In this document: piece after piece, positions 1-8,100 of the stretch
How positions within the stretch are numbered: position 1 is the first letter of the stretch
How the letters are laid out: every line of letters begins with the position of its first letter
Source: an uncultured Flavobacteriales bacterium
GTDB taxonomy: Bacteria > Bacteroidota > Bacteroidia > Flavobacteriales > BACL11
NCBI GenBank assembly: GCA_913052655.1
Contig: CAJXFN010000020.1
Location: 1-14,569 of the forward strand
Length of the DNA stretch: 14,569 bases
Reading direction: 5' to 3'
Program-made: the position numbers and the translations under genes
The notes under the pieces: generated by a model
Database searches by the model: none
What the model was told of the DNA's origin: nothing
Seen by the model: the letters and a program-made list of their open reading frames with translations, nothing else

Positions 1-1083
1 ATGTACTTCAAAAATTTCTTTTCTTTCTACTAAATCTGGAAGGTCAACATAAATTTGTCTATCAAACCTTCCAGGCCTAATTAATGCCTTATCTAATACA
101 TCAGCTCTGTTTGTAGCGGCCATAACAATTACTCCGGTATTAGTACCAAAGCCATCCATTTCCGTTAAAAGTTGATTAAGAGTATTTTCTCTTTCATCAT
201 TTCCTCCAGTCATAGAGTTTTTTCCTCTAGCTCTTCCAATTGCATCAATTTCATCTATAAAAATAATGGAGGGAGCTTTTTCTTTTGCTTGTTTGAATAA
301 ATCTCTTACTCTGCTTGCTCCTACTCCAACGAACATTTCTACAAAATCAGAACCTGACAGAGAAAAGAAGGGTACTTTTGCTTCACCCGCAACTGCTTTA
401 GCTAAAAGTGTTTTACCTGTTCCTGGGGGACCGATAAGTAAAGCTCCTTTTGGAATTTTTCCTCCTAACTTTGTGTATTTCTGAGGGGCTTTTAAAAAAT
501 CAACTATTTCTGTTATTTCTTCTTTTGCACCTTCTAATCCCGCTACATCATTAAAGGTTACAGAAACATCTTCTTTGTTGATTAATTTTGCTTTTGATTT
601 TCCTATATTGAAGATTTGTCCACCTCCACCAGCAGCACCTCCTCCCATTCTTCTCATAATTAATATCCAGATTCCCACAAAGAATACTAGTGGTAAAATC
701 CAACTTAAGATTTCTCCAAACATCCTATTTTCTTCTCTACTATCAATAATTATTTGGTAATTGTCAGAATTTTTTAATCTTATTTGTTCTTTAACGTCTT
801 TGATATCTGAGTACCTGAACTGTAATTTTGAGGAATTTGTATTATTATTTAATTCTACTTCAGCATAACCGGCATTAGTGACGAATGTTACTGACTTTAT
901 CTCATTATTTTCTACTTTATTTAAAAATTCAGTTTCTGTAATACTTTGTGAGGTATTTATTGAAGTGAATTGGATTCCTAAAAATATTAATGCTATAATC
1001 CCATAAATCCAATAGATTTTACTCTGTCCTAAAGGAGAATTATTTTTTGGAACTTTTTTATTTGGAGTTTTTTGTGACTGCAT
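1..1083 (-). CDS. ftsH: ATP-dependent zinc metalloprotease FtsH, 5' part (cut by window edge)
   Basis: Membrane-anchored AAA+ protease that extracts and degrades misfolded membrane proteins and some soluble regulators. I read 361 codons from the ATG (bases 1083-1081) to the window edge with no stop. A short Lys/Asn-rich cytoplasmic start is followed by TM1 (about residues 22-39), an extracytoplasmic domain, TM2 (about 124-143), a Gly-rich linker (GGGAAGGGGQ, from about 147) and the AAA+ domain. Walker A GPPGTGKT is at 218-225, Walker B IIFIDEIDA at 273-281, and the arginine-finger region RPGRFDR starts at 336. The zinc-protease domain with HEXXH must lie beyond the left edge. It starts 1 base after the rsfS stop, so the two are probably co-transcribed. 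Family assignment is certain; only the C-terminal half is unseen. Confidence 0.97.
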   Translation of the reverse strand, partial: MQSQKTPNKKVPKNNSPLGQSKIYWIYGIIALIFLGIQFTSINTSQSITETEFLNKVENNEIKSVTFVTNAGYAEVELNNNTNSSKLQFRYSDIKDVKEQIRLKNSDNYQIIIDSREENRMFGEILSWILPLVFFVGIWILIMRRMGGGAAGGGGQIFNIGKSKAKLINKEDVSVTFNDVAGLEGAKEEITEIVDFLKAPQKYTKLGGKIPKGALLIGPPGTGKTLLAKAVAGEAKVPFFSLSGSDFVEMFVGVGASRVRDLFKQAKEKAPSIIFIDEIDAIGRARGKNSMTGGNDERENTLNQLLTEMDGFGTNTGVIVMAATNRADVLDKALIRPGRFDRQIYVDLPDLVERKEIFEVH

Positions 1084-1084
1084 G

Positions 1085-1456
1085 TTATAAATTTTCTATC
1101 ATTCTTATATTTGCATCTCCCCACAAATCTTCTAATGTGTAGAAGTCTCTAGTTTGTTCTTGAAAAACATGTAATACGATATCAGAGTAATCCATTAAAA
1201 TCCACTCTGCACTGTTTTGTCCTTCTGTGTTCCAAGGTTTTTCATTTAATTCTTTTGAGACATATTTTCTTACATTATCTGAAATTGAAGAAACATGTAT
1301 GTTTGATGTACCTGTACAAATTACAAAATATTTACAAACTGCTGTTTCAATATTCCTTAAATCTAGAATTGTCATGTCTTTACCTTTAACTTCCTGAACT
1401 CCTTCAATTATTGTTTCTAAAAGAATGTTAGACTCATCTAGTTTTTGTTTGTTCAT
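1085..1456 (-). CDS. rsfS: Ribosome silencing factor RsfS (Iojap/YbeB family)
   Basis: Small protein (123 aa, within the usual family size) that in characterised members binds ribosomal protein L14 (uL14) on the 50S subunit and blocks subunit joining when nutrients are short. Recognisable family features are KGKDMTILDLR (about 24-34), the central FVICTGTSN stretch (44-52), and the C-terminal signature EGQNSAEWILMDYSDIVLHVF (78-98), then R103, Y106, LE and LWGDA (111-115). The ATG at 1456 is preceded on the minus strand by a good Bacteroidota -7 box (see promoter entry). The gene ends 1 base before ftsH. RsfS next to ftsH is, from memory, the usual flavobacterial arrangement. It is divergent from birA across a 61-base intergenic region. 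Confidence 0.95.
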   Translation of the reverse strand: MNKQKLDESNILLETIIEGVQEVKGKDMTILDLRNIETAVCKYFVICTGTSNIHVSSISDNVRKYVSKELNEKPWNTEGQNSAEWILMDYSDIVLHVFQEQTRDFYTLEDLWGDANIRMIENL

Positions 1457-1479
1457 ATATATTTTTTAATTTTCGAGTG

Positions 1480-1516
1480 CAAAAATAAGAAATTTGTACG
1501 GATATTAGCACTCAAA
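1480..1516 (-). promoter_or_regulatory. Putative promoter of rsfS-ftsH (TAnnTTTG -7 box)
   Basis: On the minus strand TATTTTTG (bases 1487-1480) fits the Bacteroidota -7 consensus TAnnTTTG exactly, 23 bases upstream of the rsfS ATG. A TTTG that could serve as the -33 element is at 1516-1513. The 25-base spacer is slightly longer than the usual range. The arms of a 6-bp inverted repeat (1475-1480 and 1508-1513) bracket this promoter. Confidence 0.45.
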
Positions 1517-1517
1517 A

Positions 1518-2249
1518 ATGAATCTAGAATTCGAAAAGAAGATTATTCATCTAAAAGATGTAAACTCAACAAATGAGTTTGCTAACAAATATATTGATGA
1601 AAATAAAATTCAAGAATCGTTTGTAATTACGGCTGATTATCAAAAATGTGGAAAAGGACAAGTAAACAATAGATGGGATTCAGAAAAAGAAAAAAATTTA
1701 CTTATTAGTGTAGTATTTTCATACAAAAAAAACATCTCTAATCAATTTGATTTTAATATTATTTCATCTCTTGCTGTTTTAGATATATTACAAGAGTTGA
1801 AAGTAGAGAAGGCTAAAGTAAAATGGCCAAATGATATATTGATAAATAAGAAAAAAGTTGCTGGTATTCTTATTAAGAATAAAATTAAAGGAAATGAGAT
1901 TTATAAATCAATTATAGGTTTAGGTTTAAATGTAAACCAGGAAGTATTTAGAAAATTTAATAGAAAAGCTACTTCATTAAAAATAGAAAAATCTAAATTA
2001 TTTGATTTGATTGATATTCGAGATAATTTTCTAAAAACTTTAAAGAGTAGACTTTCAAAGAATATTAATAAAAATTATATTGATTATAACAATTCATTGT
2101 ATTTAAAAGATACGATCTCTACTTTTGAAATAAATGGAGAAAAAAAAGTAGGTATTATAAAAAGTGTAAATAAAAAAGGTTTTTTGTCTCTAGAGACAGA
2201 GAATGGGATAGAAGTTTTTAGAATGAAAGAGATTTCTTTTCTATCTTAA
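1518..2249 (+). CDS. birA: Biotin-[acetyl-CoA-carboxylase] ligase, monofunctional BirA
   Basis: Activates biotin with ATP to biotinyl-5'-AMP and attaches it to the lysine of biotin carboxyl carrier domains (acetyl-CoA carboxylase and related enzymes), so it feeds fatty-acid synthesis. The 243 residues begin directly with the catalytic domain: GKGQVNNRW (45-53, the biotinyl-AMP loop, a variant of GRGRxGRxW), KWPNDI (102-107), KVAGIL (113-118, K113 aligning with the catalytic lysine of E. coli BirA) and GLGLNVN (134-140), then a small SH3-like C-terminal domain. No N-terminal helix-turn-helix is present, so it cannot repress transcription as E. coli BirA does. It is a lone plus-strand gene between two minus-strand units. 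Its stop overlaps the stop of the convergent SRPBCC gene. Confidence 0.95.
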   Translation: MNLEFEKKIIHLKDVNSTNEFANKYIDENKIQESFVITADYQKCGKGQVNNRWDSEKEKNLLISVVFSYKKNISNQFDFNIISSLAVLDILQELKVEKAKVKWPNDILINKKKVAGILIKNKIKGNEIYKSIIGLGLNVNQEVFRKFNRKATSLKIEKSKLFDLIDIRDNFLKTLKSRLSKNINKNYIDYNNSLYLKDTISTFEINGEKKVGIIKSVNKKGFLSLETENGIEVFRMKEISFLS

Positions 2250-2638
2250 ATAGTTCTAAGTTTTTCAGAAAGGATACTCAGAAAATCATTAATTGGTTTT
2301 TCAACCATCATTTTCATCATCATATTTAGCTCTGCTTTTACTTCTAATCTTGCTTGGCATTTTTCTGAATAATTTGTGATAAAACAATTTAAAGAAAAAC
2401 TTACAGGACTTTCGCTAGCAGAAAGAGAAATCTTTGAAAAAGGGGTTTTTTCTGTTAATGACATTTCTAGTATAGGCATACCTTTCATTTTAAAAGAGCA
2501 TGAGTCTTCAGTAGCTTCAAAGTTTTCAATGTTAGAGGGAATTATTTCTTTTAAATTTGTTAAATTACTGAGTTTGTTATATAACTGTTTTGAAGTTAAA
2601 TTTTCAACTATAACCTCTGGTCCGCTAAATGTTACCAT
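2246..2638 (-). CDS. SRPBCC-fold (START-like) small protein, function unknown
   Basis: A 130-residue soluble protein without signal peptide or membrane segments. The pattern of alternating beta strands and a long C-terminal amphipathic helix (AELNMMMKMMVEKPINDFL, about 103-121) matches a small SRPBCC/START-like protein that I recall as conserved beside pyrE in Flavobacteriia. SRPBCC proteins form a hydrophobic ligand pocket, but no ligand can be inferred here. The start ATG (2638-2636) lies inside the last codons of pyrE, giving a 14-base overlap, and an AAAGGA sits just upstream, so the gene is probably translationally coupled to pyrE. Its 3' end overlaps the birA 3' end by 4 bases. Fold call is fairly secure; the role is unknown. 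Confidence 0.8.
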   Translation of the reverse strand: MVTFSGPEVIVENLTSKQLYNKLSNLTNLKEIIPSNIENFEATEDSCSFKMKGMPILEMSLTEKTPFSKISLSASESPVSFSLNCFITNYSEKCQARLEVKAELNMMMKMMVEKPINDFLSILSEKLRTI

Positions 2639-3284
2639 AATTCCTTTTTTTCCATAAAGAAGGATCTTTTCTCCATTCTTGTAATAGAGGAAGTTCCGCT
2701 TCTGTAATATAATTTGTTTTTAATGCTTGTGGTAATAAGTTATCATAATCACAAAGTGCAATATATTCAGAGTTAGCATTTTCAAAGTTTTGTTTTGCTT
2801 TTTCAAAACCATAGGTAAAAATGGAGACTAGTCCCTTTACGTTCATTCCAGCTTTTCTAAGAGCAGATACAGCTTCTAAACTACTTTTACCACTACTAAT
2901 TAAGTCTTCAATAAGAATTACAGATTGACCTTCTTCAAAATAGCCTTCTATCTGATTTTGTTTTCCATGTTCTTTTACTTTAGACCTAACATAGATAAAA
3001 GGAAGTCCTAATTCTTCAGCAACTAATGCCCCATGAGGAATTCCTGCAGTTGCAACACCTGCAATTACATTTGCTCCTTTATAATGATTTTTCACTATAG
3101 AGGCTAATGAGGTTCTGATAAATGTTCTTATTTCTGGAAAAGATAATATTTTTCTGTTATCACAATAAATAGGGGAGTTCCATCCTGCAGCCCATTTAAA
3201 AGGATCATTTGGTTGTAAAATAATTGCGTTAATTTGCAATAAAGATTTAGCAACTTGTTTGGCAATATCAATATCGTATATCAT
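2625..3284 (-). CDS. pyrE: Orotate phosphoribosyltransferase PyrE
   Basis: Converts orotate plus PRPP to orotidine 5'-monophosphate, the fifth step of de novo pyrimidine synthesis, in the cytoplasm. The 219 residues have the full set of motifs: FKWAAGWNSPIYCDNR (29-44, orotate side), GVATAGIPHG (76-85), the flexible catalytic loop YVRSKVKEHG (98-107) and the PRPP-binding signature VILIEDLISSGKSS (122-135). The N-terminus (MIYDIDIAKQVAKSLLQINAI) aligns with my memory of flavobacterial PyrE, so ATG 3284-3282 is the right start. This start codon shares CATG with the divergent NUDIX start. A TACTTTTG -7 box 4 bases upstream suggests a leaderless transcript. Downstream it overlaps the SRPBCC gene by 14 bases. 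Confidence 0.96.
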   Translation of the reverse strand: MIYDIDIAKQVAKSLLQINAIILQPNDPFKWAAGWNSPIYCDNRKILSFPEIRTFIRTSLASIVKNHYKGANVIAGVATAGIPHGALVAEELGLPFIYVRSKVKEHGKQNQIEGYFEEGQSVILIEDLISSGKSSLEAVSALRKAGMNVKGLVSIFTYGFEKAKQNFENANSEYIALCDYDNLLPQALKTNYITEAELPLLQEWRKDPSLWKKRNYGNI

Positions 3285-3762
3285 GACACAAAAGTATAAA
3301 GTTTACATTAATAATGAAGCAAAAATTGTTACAGAAAATTGGAGTGATTTTTGTTCTAATTATACAATCATTAAAGCTGCTGGAGGATTAGTTTTTAATG
3401 ACAAAAATAAATTACTGATGATTTTTAGAAATGGTAAATGGGATTTACCTAAAGGAAAGATAGAGATAGGAGAGCAAATTGAGGAAGCTGCCATTCGTGA
3501 GGTAAAAGAAGAGTGTGGAATTAATGAACTACAAATAGAAAAAAAATTAATAAACACCTATCATACTTATTGTATCAATGGACTTAAAATTCTTAAAAAG
3601 ACTTATTGGTTTTTGATGAAGACTTCTTTTAAATTTAGTTTAACTCCACAATTAGAAGAAGGAATTACAGAAGTAAGATGGTGTGATGAAGAAAATGTAT
3701 CTAAGTATTTAAAGAATTCTTACAGTAACATTAGAGATGTAATAAGTTCATTTGATAATTGA
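3283..3762 (+). CDS. NUDIX hydrolase
   Basis: Hydrolyses a nucleoside diphosphate linked to another moiety; the substrate cannot be told from sequence. With ATG 3283 it is 159 residues. The NUDIX box GX5EX7REUXEEXGU is intact: G58, E64, R72-E73-V74, E76-E77, G79-I80. The flanks AAGGLVF (32-38) and FRNGKWDLPKG (48-58) are typical of the Bacteroidota proteins of this kind. I chose the second in-frame Met (MTQKYKVYIN) because it resembles family N-termini; an ATG at 3259 would add eight residues (MAISISYI) read through the pyrE start. The N-terminal part before the NUDIX fold (about 30 residues) is shorter than in the flavobacterial homologues I remember. It converges with the tolC-like gene, 45 bases apart. 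Confidence 0.92.
   Translation: MTQKYKVYINNEAKIVTENWSDFCSNYTIIKAAGGLVFNDKNKLLMIFRNGKWDLPKGKIEIGEQIEEAAIREVKEECGINELQIEKKLINTYHTYCINGLKILKKTYWFLMKTSFKFSLTPQLEEGITEVRWCDEENVSKYLKNSYSNIRDVISSFDN
3289..3323 (-). promoter_or_regulatory. Putative promoter of pyrE, inside the NUDIX coding region
   Basis: On the minus strand TACTTTTG (3296-3289) matches TAnnTTTG exactly, with TTTG (3323-3320) 23 bases further upstream as a -33 element. The -7 box ends 4 bases before the pyrE ATG, which would put the transcription start at or next to the A of the start codon. Both elements lie within the first 14 codons of the NUDIX gene. Confidence 0.5.
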
Positions 3763-3770
3763 GAATTCAG

Positions 3771-3807
3771 TTAAAATAAAATACTTTTCAATTTACTATT
3801 ATTTTAA
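3771..3807. terminator. Possible bidirectional terminator between NUDIX and tolC-like genes
   Basis: TTAAAATAA (3771-3779) and TTATTTTAA (3799-3807) form a perfect 9-bp inverted repeat with a 19-base loop, placed exactly between two convergent genes. The stem is pure A/T and the loop is long, so it is weak as an intrinsic terminator; position is the main argument. Confidence 0.3.
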
Positions 3808-5121
3808 TTAGTTGGTATCTATTATTCCTCCAGTAATCTTTACTAGTTCAAGATAAGATTCGTTTAGACTATAAAGAGATTGTAAGTAACTAAGACCTGA
3901 ATTTAGATAAGCAATTTCAATATCTCTTAAGTTAAAAGAATTGATAATTCCTCTATTATTTTTGTCATTGGCTAATTGATAATTAAGTTCGGCAATTTCA
4001 AAAGCATTTTTATTTAAGTTATATATAACTATGGAGTTATTGTACTTTTCATAGTTAATTAAAAGTTTATTCAAAACATTTCTCTTTAGTTTTTCTAAAT
4101 TTAAATTATTGATATCTTTTCTTATTTCAGATTCTTGTAAAAGGGTTCTGTATTTACCTCCATCATATAATCTGAAGTTAATAGAAAGATTTGTATAATA
4201 ATTTAGAGTTTCTCCTGTATTATCGCCAGTAAATCCAGAATTTCCTACATCATAAGTGCTTTCATTGTAAGAGGCTCCAGAATTAAATGATATATGAGGA
4301 TAATAAGCAGATTTTGCTATTGTTATTTCTTGTTTAATTATTTCATTATTTATGCTCTGGTTGAGTATATTAATATTATTTTCTAAGGTTTTATCTTTTA
4401 AGTTATTCAGGTTAAATACTTGTATTTCTGAATTCATTTTGTCAGTAAAAACCCAATCTGAGGTTAGATCAACACCCATAACAAGATTAAGATTCTTTAT
4501 AGCATTGTTTAGGTTTTGTTTCTGTATTAAAAGATTAGAACTATCTGTTAATAATGTGTTTTTAAACTGTAGGAATTCCATCTTGCTACTGACTCCAATA
4601 TCATATTTTGTTTTTTGATAAATTACTCTTTCTCTAGATAACTTTACTACTTTTTGTAACAGTTCTAGCCTATGTTTTTGTAGAATACAATTGTAATAAG
4701 ATAGTATTATTGCTTGAGAAGTATTTTCAATTGTAAGAGTTAGATTACCATTACTCAAATATTCTAATTGATTTAATCTTTCTTTACTAGCTTTAATTCT
4801 GTACCCATCTAGTAATGTCCAACTTAGATTAGCAGAAGCATTGATAGATTCTGATTTTAATATCTCTTGAATAAAAGAAGTAGGGTTCTTTGACTGATCT
4901 GAAACTGCTTGTTCTTGTCTTGTAGAAATATTTAATGTAGGTAATGCTCCTGCGTTTGCTAGATTGTTATTTAGTTTGCTTACTTCTAAATTCTTTTTAC
5001 TTAGTTGAATATCAAAATTTTGTTTCAGCCCAATCTTTAGTGCATTTTCTAAAGTTAAATTTTCTTGAGAAAAACTAAAAAAAGGAATTATAATCAGAAA
5101 GTATTTATAAATTATTTTCAT
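3808..5121 (-). CDS. TolC-family outer-membrane efflux channel
   Basis: Outer-membrane channel of a tripartite efflux pump (OEP family, 437 aa). A signal peptide (MKIIYKYFLIIIPFFSFSQ) is probably cut around residue 18-19, with no lipobox Cys. The internal duplication of the family is visible: ALPTLNIS (59-66) with WTLLDGYRIKAS (101-112) in the first half, and YYPHISFNSG (273-282) with FRLYDGGKYRTLL (316-328) in the second, each followed by long helical stretches that build the periplasmic tunnel. It ends with the usual YLELVKITG. The start codon overlaps the RND stop by one base (TAATG), so it is the last gene of the efflux operon and probably translationally coupled. Confidence 0.93.
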   Translation of the reverse strand: MKIIYKYFLIIIPFFSFSQENLTLENALKIGLKQNFDIQLSKKNLEVSKLNNNLANAGALPTLNISTRQEQAVSDQSKNPTSFIQEILKSESINASANLSWTLLDGYRIKASKERLNQLEYLSNGNLTLTIENTSQAIILSYYNCILQKHRLELLQKVVKLSRERVIYQKTKYDIGVSSKMEFLQFKNTLLTDSSNLLIQKQNLNNAIKNLNLVMGVDLTSDWVFTDKMNSEIQVFNLNNLKDKTLENNINILNQSINNEIIKQEITIAKSAYYPHISFNSGASYNESTYDVGNSGFTGDNTGETLNYYTNLSINFRLYDGGKYRTLLQESEIRKDINNLNLEKLKRNVLNKLLINYEKYNNSIVIYNLNKNAFEIAELNYQLANDKNNRGIINSFNLRDIEIAYLNSGLSYLQSLYSLNESYLELVKITGGIIDTN

Positions 5122-8100
5122 TACTCTTCAAGTTCAATTTGTCTTTTTTGTAATTTAGTAAAAGGTTCTACTTCTATTTTTGTTGGTGGTATTTTACCTC
5201 CTCTCCATAGCCACCATCTTGTACGTCTAATATCATTAAAGTATAATATTAATGAAGGAAAATAAAATAATAGTAATATGGTACCAAATAAAACTCCAAA
5301 TGCTACAGAAATAGCCATTGGTATTAAAAATTGTGATTGAAAACTAGTCTCTAAAATTAAAGGAAAAAGTCCTACAAAAGTTGTTATTGTTGTTAATATA
5401 ATAGGTCTAAATCTACTATTTCCAGCTGCTAAAACAGCTTTTTTAATATCCATTCCTTCCTCAAGATTTCTGTTAAATCGATCTAACATAACAACAGCGT
5501 CATTTACTAAAATTCCGATAAGGGCAATTACTCCCCACACACTCAATGTTGAAAATGGTTTGCCCATTATTCCATGACCTAGAATAGCACTAAAAATACC
5601 AACGGGTATTACCATTAAAATTAATCGAGCTTGATAGAAAGATTTAAAATTTAAAGAAATTGTAATAATAATTAAAATGATACTAATCAAAAAAGCAATG
5701 CCTAGTCTCTTTCCACTATCAGCAGCTCTTTCAGCTTGCCCCATAATTTTATATTTAACACTAGGAAAATATAAAGATAGGTTTTGTAAATAATCTTTTT
5801 CAATTTGATCATTAACTACTCCCGAATATTCAGCGTCAAATAAAGATGCGTCAACTCTAATTTCTTTAGTTCCATCAATATGATTAATTTTTACTCGACC
5901 TCTTTTATATTCATATTCGGCTAGTTCGTTTAAATTAATTAGTTGTCCAAGCTTTGTTTTTATTTTTATTTTTTCTAAATCTTGAATACTGTTTCTATCT
6001 TTTTCCGGATATTGTACCCAAATTTTGACTTCATCTCTTCCAATTATTAATCTTTGGGCCTCTTCACCAAAGAAACCTTGTCTTATTTGTTTATAAATGT
6101 CAAGTTCTGTAAGGCCTAAAGAATATGCTTTTTCTTTTAATTTTAAATGTAATTCTCTGTTACCAACACCTCCATTATCTAATACTTCTTTAACTATGTT
6201 AATAGTTGAAATTTTTTCCTTTAACCATTCTACAGATTCCTTTAATTCCAAATCATTTTCAGACTGTAATGATATTGAAACTTCTTTCCCAAATTGTTGG
6301 GCACCACCAAAGGTTATTTTGTCCATTTGTAATATCGAATCTTTACTAATTCTACTTTGTAAATCATTCGTCATTTGTATGGTTGAAATTAAATCATTTT
6401 CTTTGGAGGAAATTCTTATAGATCCAACATTTGCTCCAGAAACTCCCAAGTTTTCTGTAAAACCTATTGAATAAGAGACATTAGTAATGATTGAGTCATT
6501 AAATCTTTCTATTAATTCTTTATTATAATCTTGTATTATGGAATCACAATAATTTAAGAATTTTTGGGTTCTAAATTCACGTTCCCCGGGTTTATAAGCA
6601 AATTCAATTTTCACTTCGTTAAAAGGGACAGATGGGAAAAAAGTCCATCTTATATTACCATTAACTAACAATATCAATACTAAAGAAATAAATATAATCG
6701 GTGTCCATACATGATATCTGTAATTCATAATGAATTTTTTGTTCAGAATGTTATATTTATCTCTAAGACTGATAATAAATTTTTCTACAACTTTTTTTAT
6801 TTTAGAGAAAATTGTATTTTTCTCTTGAGTAAAAACTTTTTTATTAGAGAGATGTGAAGGTAAAATCAGAAATGCTTCAATTAAAGAAAATAATAATGCA
6901 GCGATTACACTAAAGGCCATTTCTTCCATCATTTCCATTTCACCACCAACAAATAACAGTGTTGAAAAAGCAAATACTGTGGTTAGAACTGAGGTTAAAA
7001 CAGGAGTTACCACTTCCATTGTACCGTCTAGTGCGGCTTTCATAGGAGATTTACCTTTTTCAAAATGACTGTAAATATTTTCCGCAATAACAATTCCATC
7101 GTCTACTAAAATTCCAACCACTAATATCATTCCAAACAAGGAAATCATATTTATTGTCATGCCGTAAAGAATACCAATAGATATCATTCCAATAAAAGAA
7201 AATGGAATTCCGAAGGCGACCCATGCAGACAATCTAAAACTCAAGAAAAATCCTAAAACAATTAAAACTAAAATTAATCCTAAAATTAAGTTATCGCTCA
7301 AAGTTTCAATTCTTTGATCTAACATGTCGGAGAATTGAAATAAAGTTAATATTTCAAAATCTTTATTTTCCGAATTAAATTTTTTAATATAAGTTTCTAA
7401 AGAATTAGCAATTTTTTTTAAATCTTCATCTGGAGTTTTCTTAATAATAAAACTAATAGATCTTTGACCATTTACATATGATTTTATTGGTATGTCGGAG
7501 AATTTCATTTCTACAGACGCTACGTCTTCCAATCTAACAATACCTCCGTTTACATTTGATTGTATAACTATTTTATTTATTTCTTCAGCTGTGTTTTTTC
7601 TATTATTTGATCTAATAATAATTTCGTCTTTTTTAGTTTTGATACTTCCTCCTGAAATATCAATATTTGACATTTTTATTTTGTTAGAAACTATATCAAA
7701 ATTTAAATTATGTCTTAAAAGTTCATTTTCATCTAGTTCTATAGATATAATAATTGGAGAATATCCAATGACTTCTAACTGACTAATATTATCATCACTT
7801 AATAAATCTTTTTCAATTTGATCAGATTTTTCTTTTAATGACCATAGATCATCTGGTCCATTTAATGCATAAAATCCAACAGTATTACCCATTCCACCCA
7901 TACCTCTGGATTTTTGTTTTTGTATTGTTGGTTTTTCAGCACCTTCTGGGAAGGAATATATAGCATCTACTGAATTTTTAATTTCTTGAAGAATTTCATC
8001 AATATTAAATCCTGCATATGTTTTAACTGTAATTTGAGAGATGTTTTCAGAACTACTTGAAGTAATTTCTTCTATCCCTTCAATTCCATTTAATGATTCT

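Noticed and set aside
266..484. Plus-strand open frame opposite ftsH.
   Set aside because: It lies wholly within the AAA+ domain coding sequence of ftsH on the other strand and has no recognisable product.
1505..1513. TTAGCACTC, identical to one arm of the CIRCE heat-shock operator, upstream of birA.
   Set aside because: CIRCE is TTAGCACTC-N9-GAGTGCTAA. Here the GAGTGC arm lies upstream rather than downstream, with a 27-base gap, so the geometry is wrong for HrcA.
3259..3282. ATG at 3259 as the start of the NUDIX gene.
   Set aside because: It adds only MAISISYI, encoded opposite the pyrE N-terminus. The Met at 3283 begins a sequence resembling homologous N-termini.
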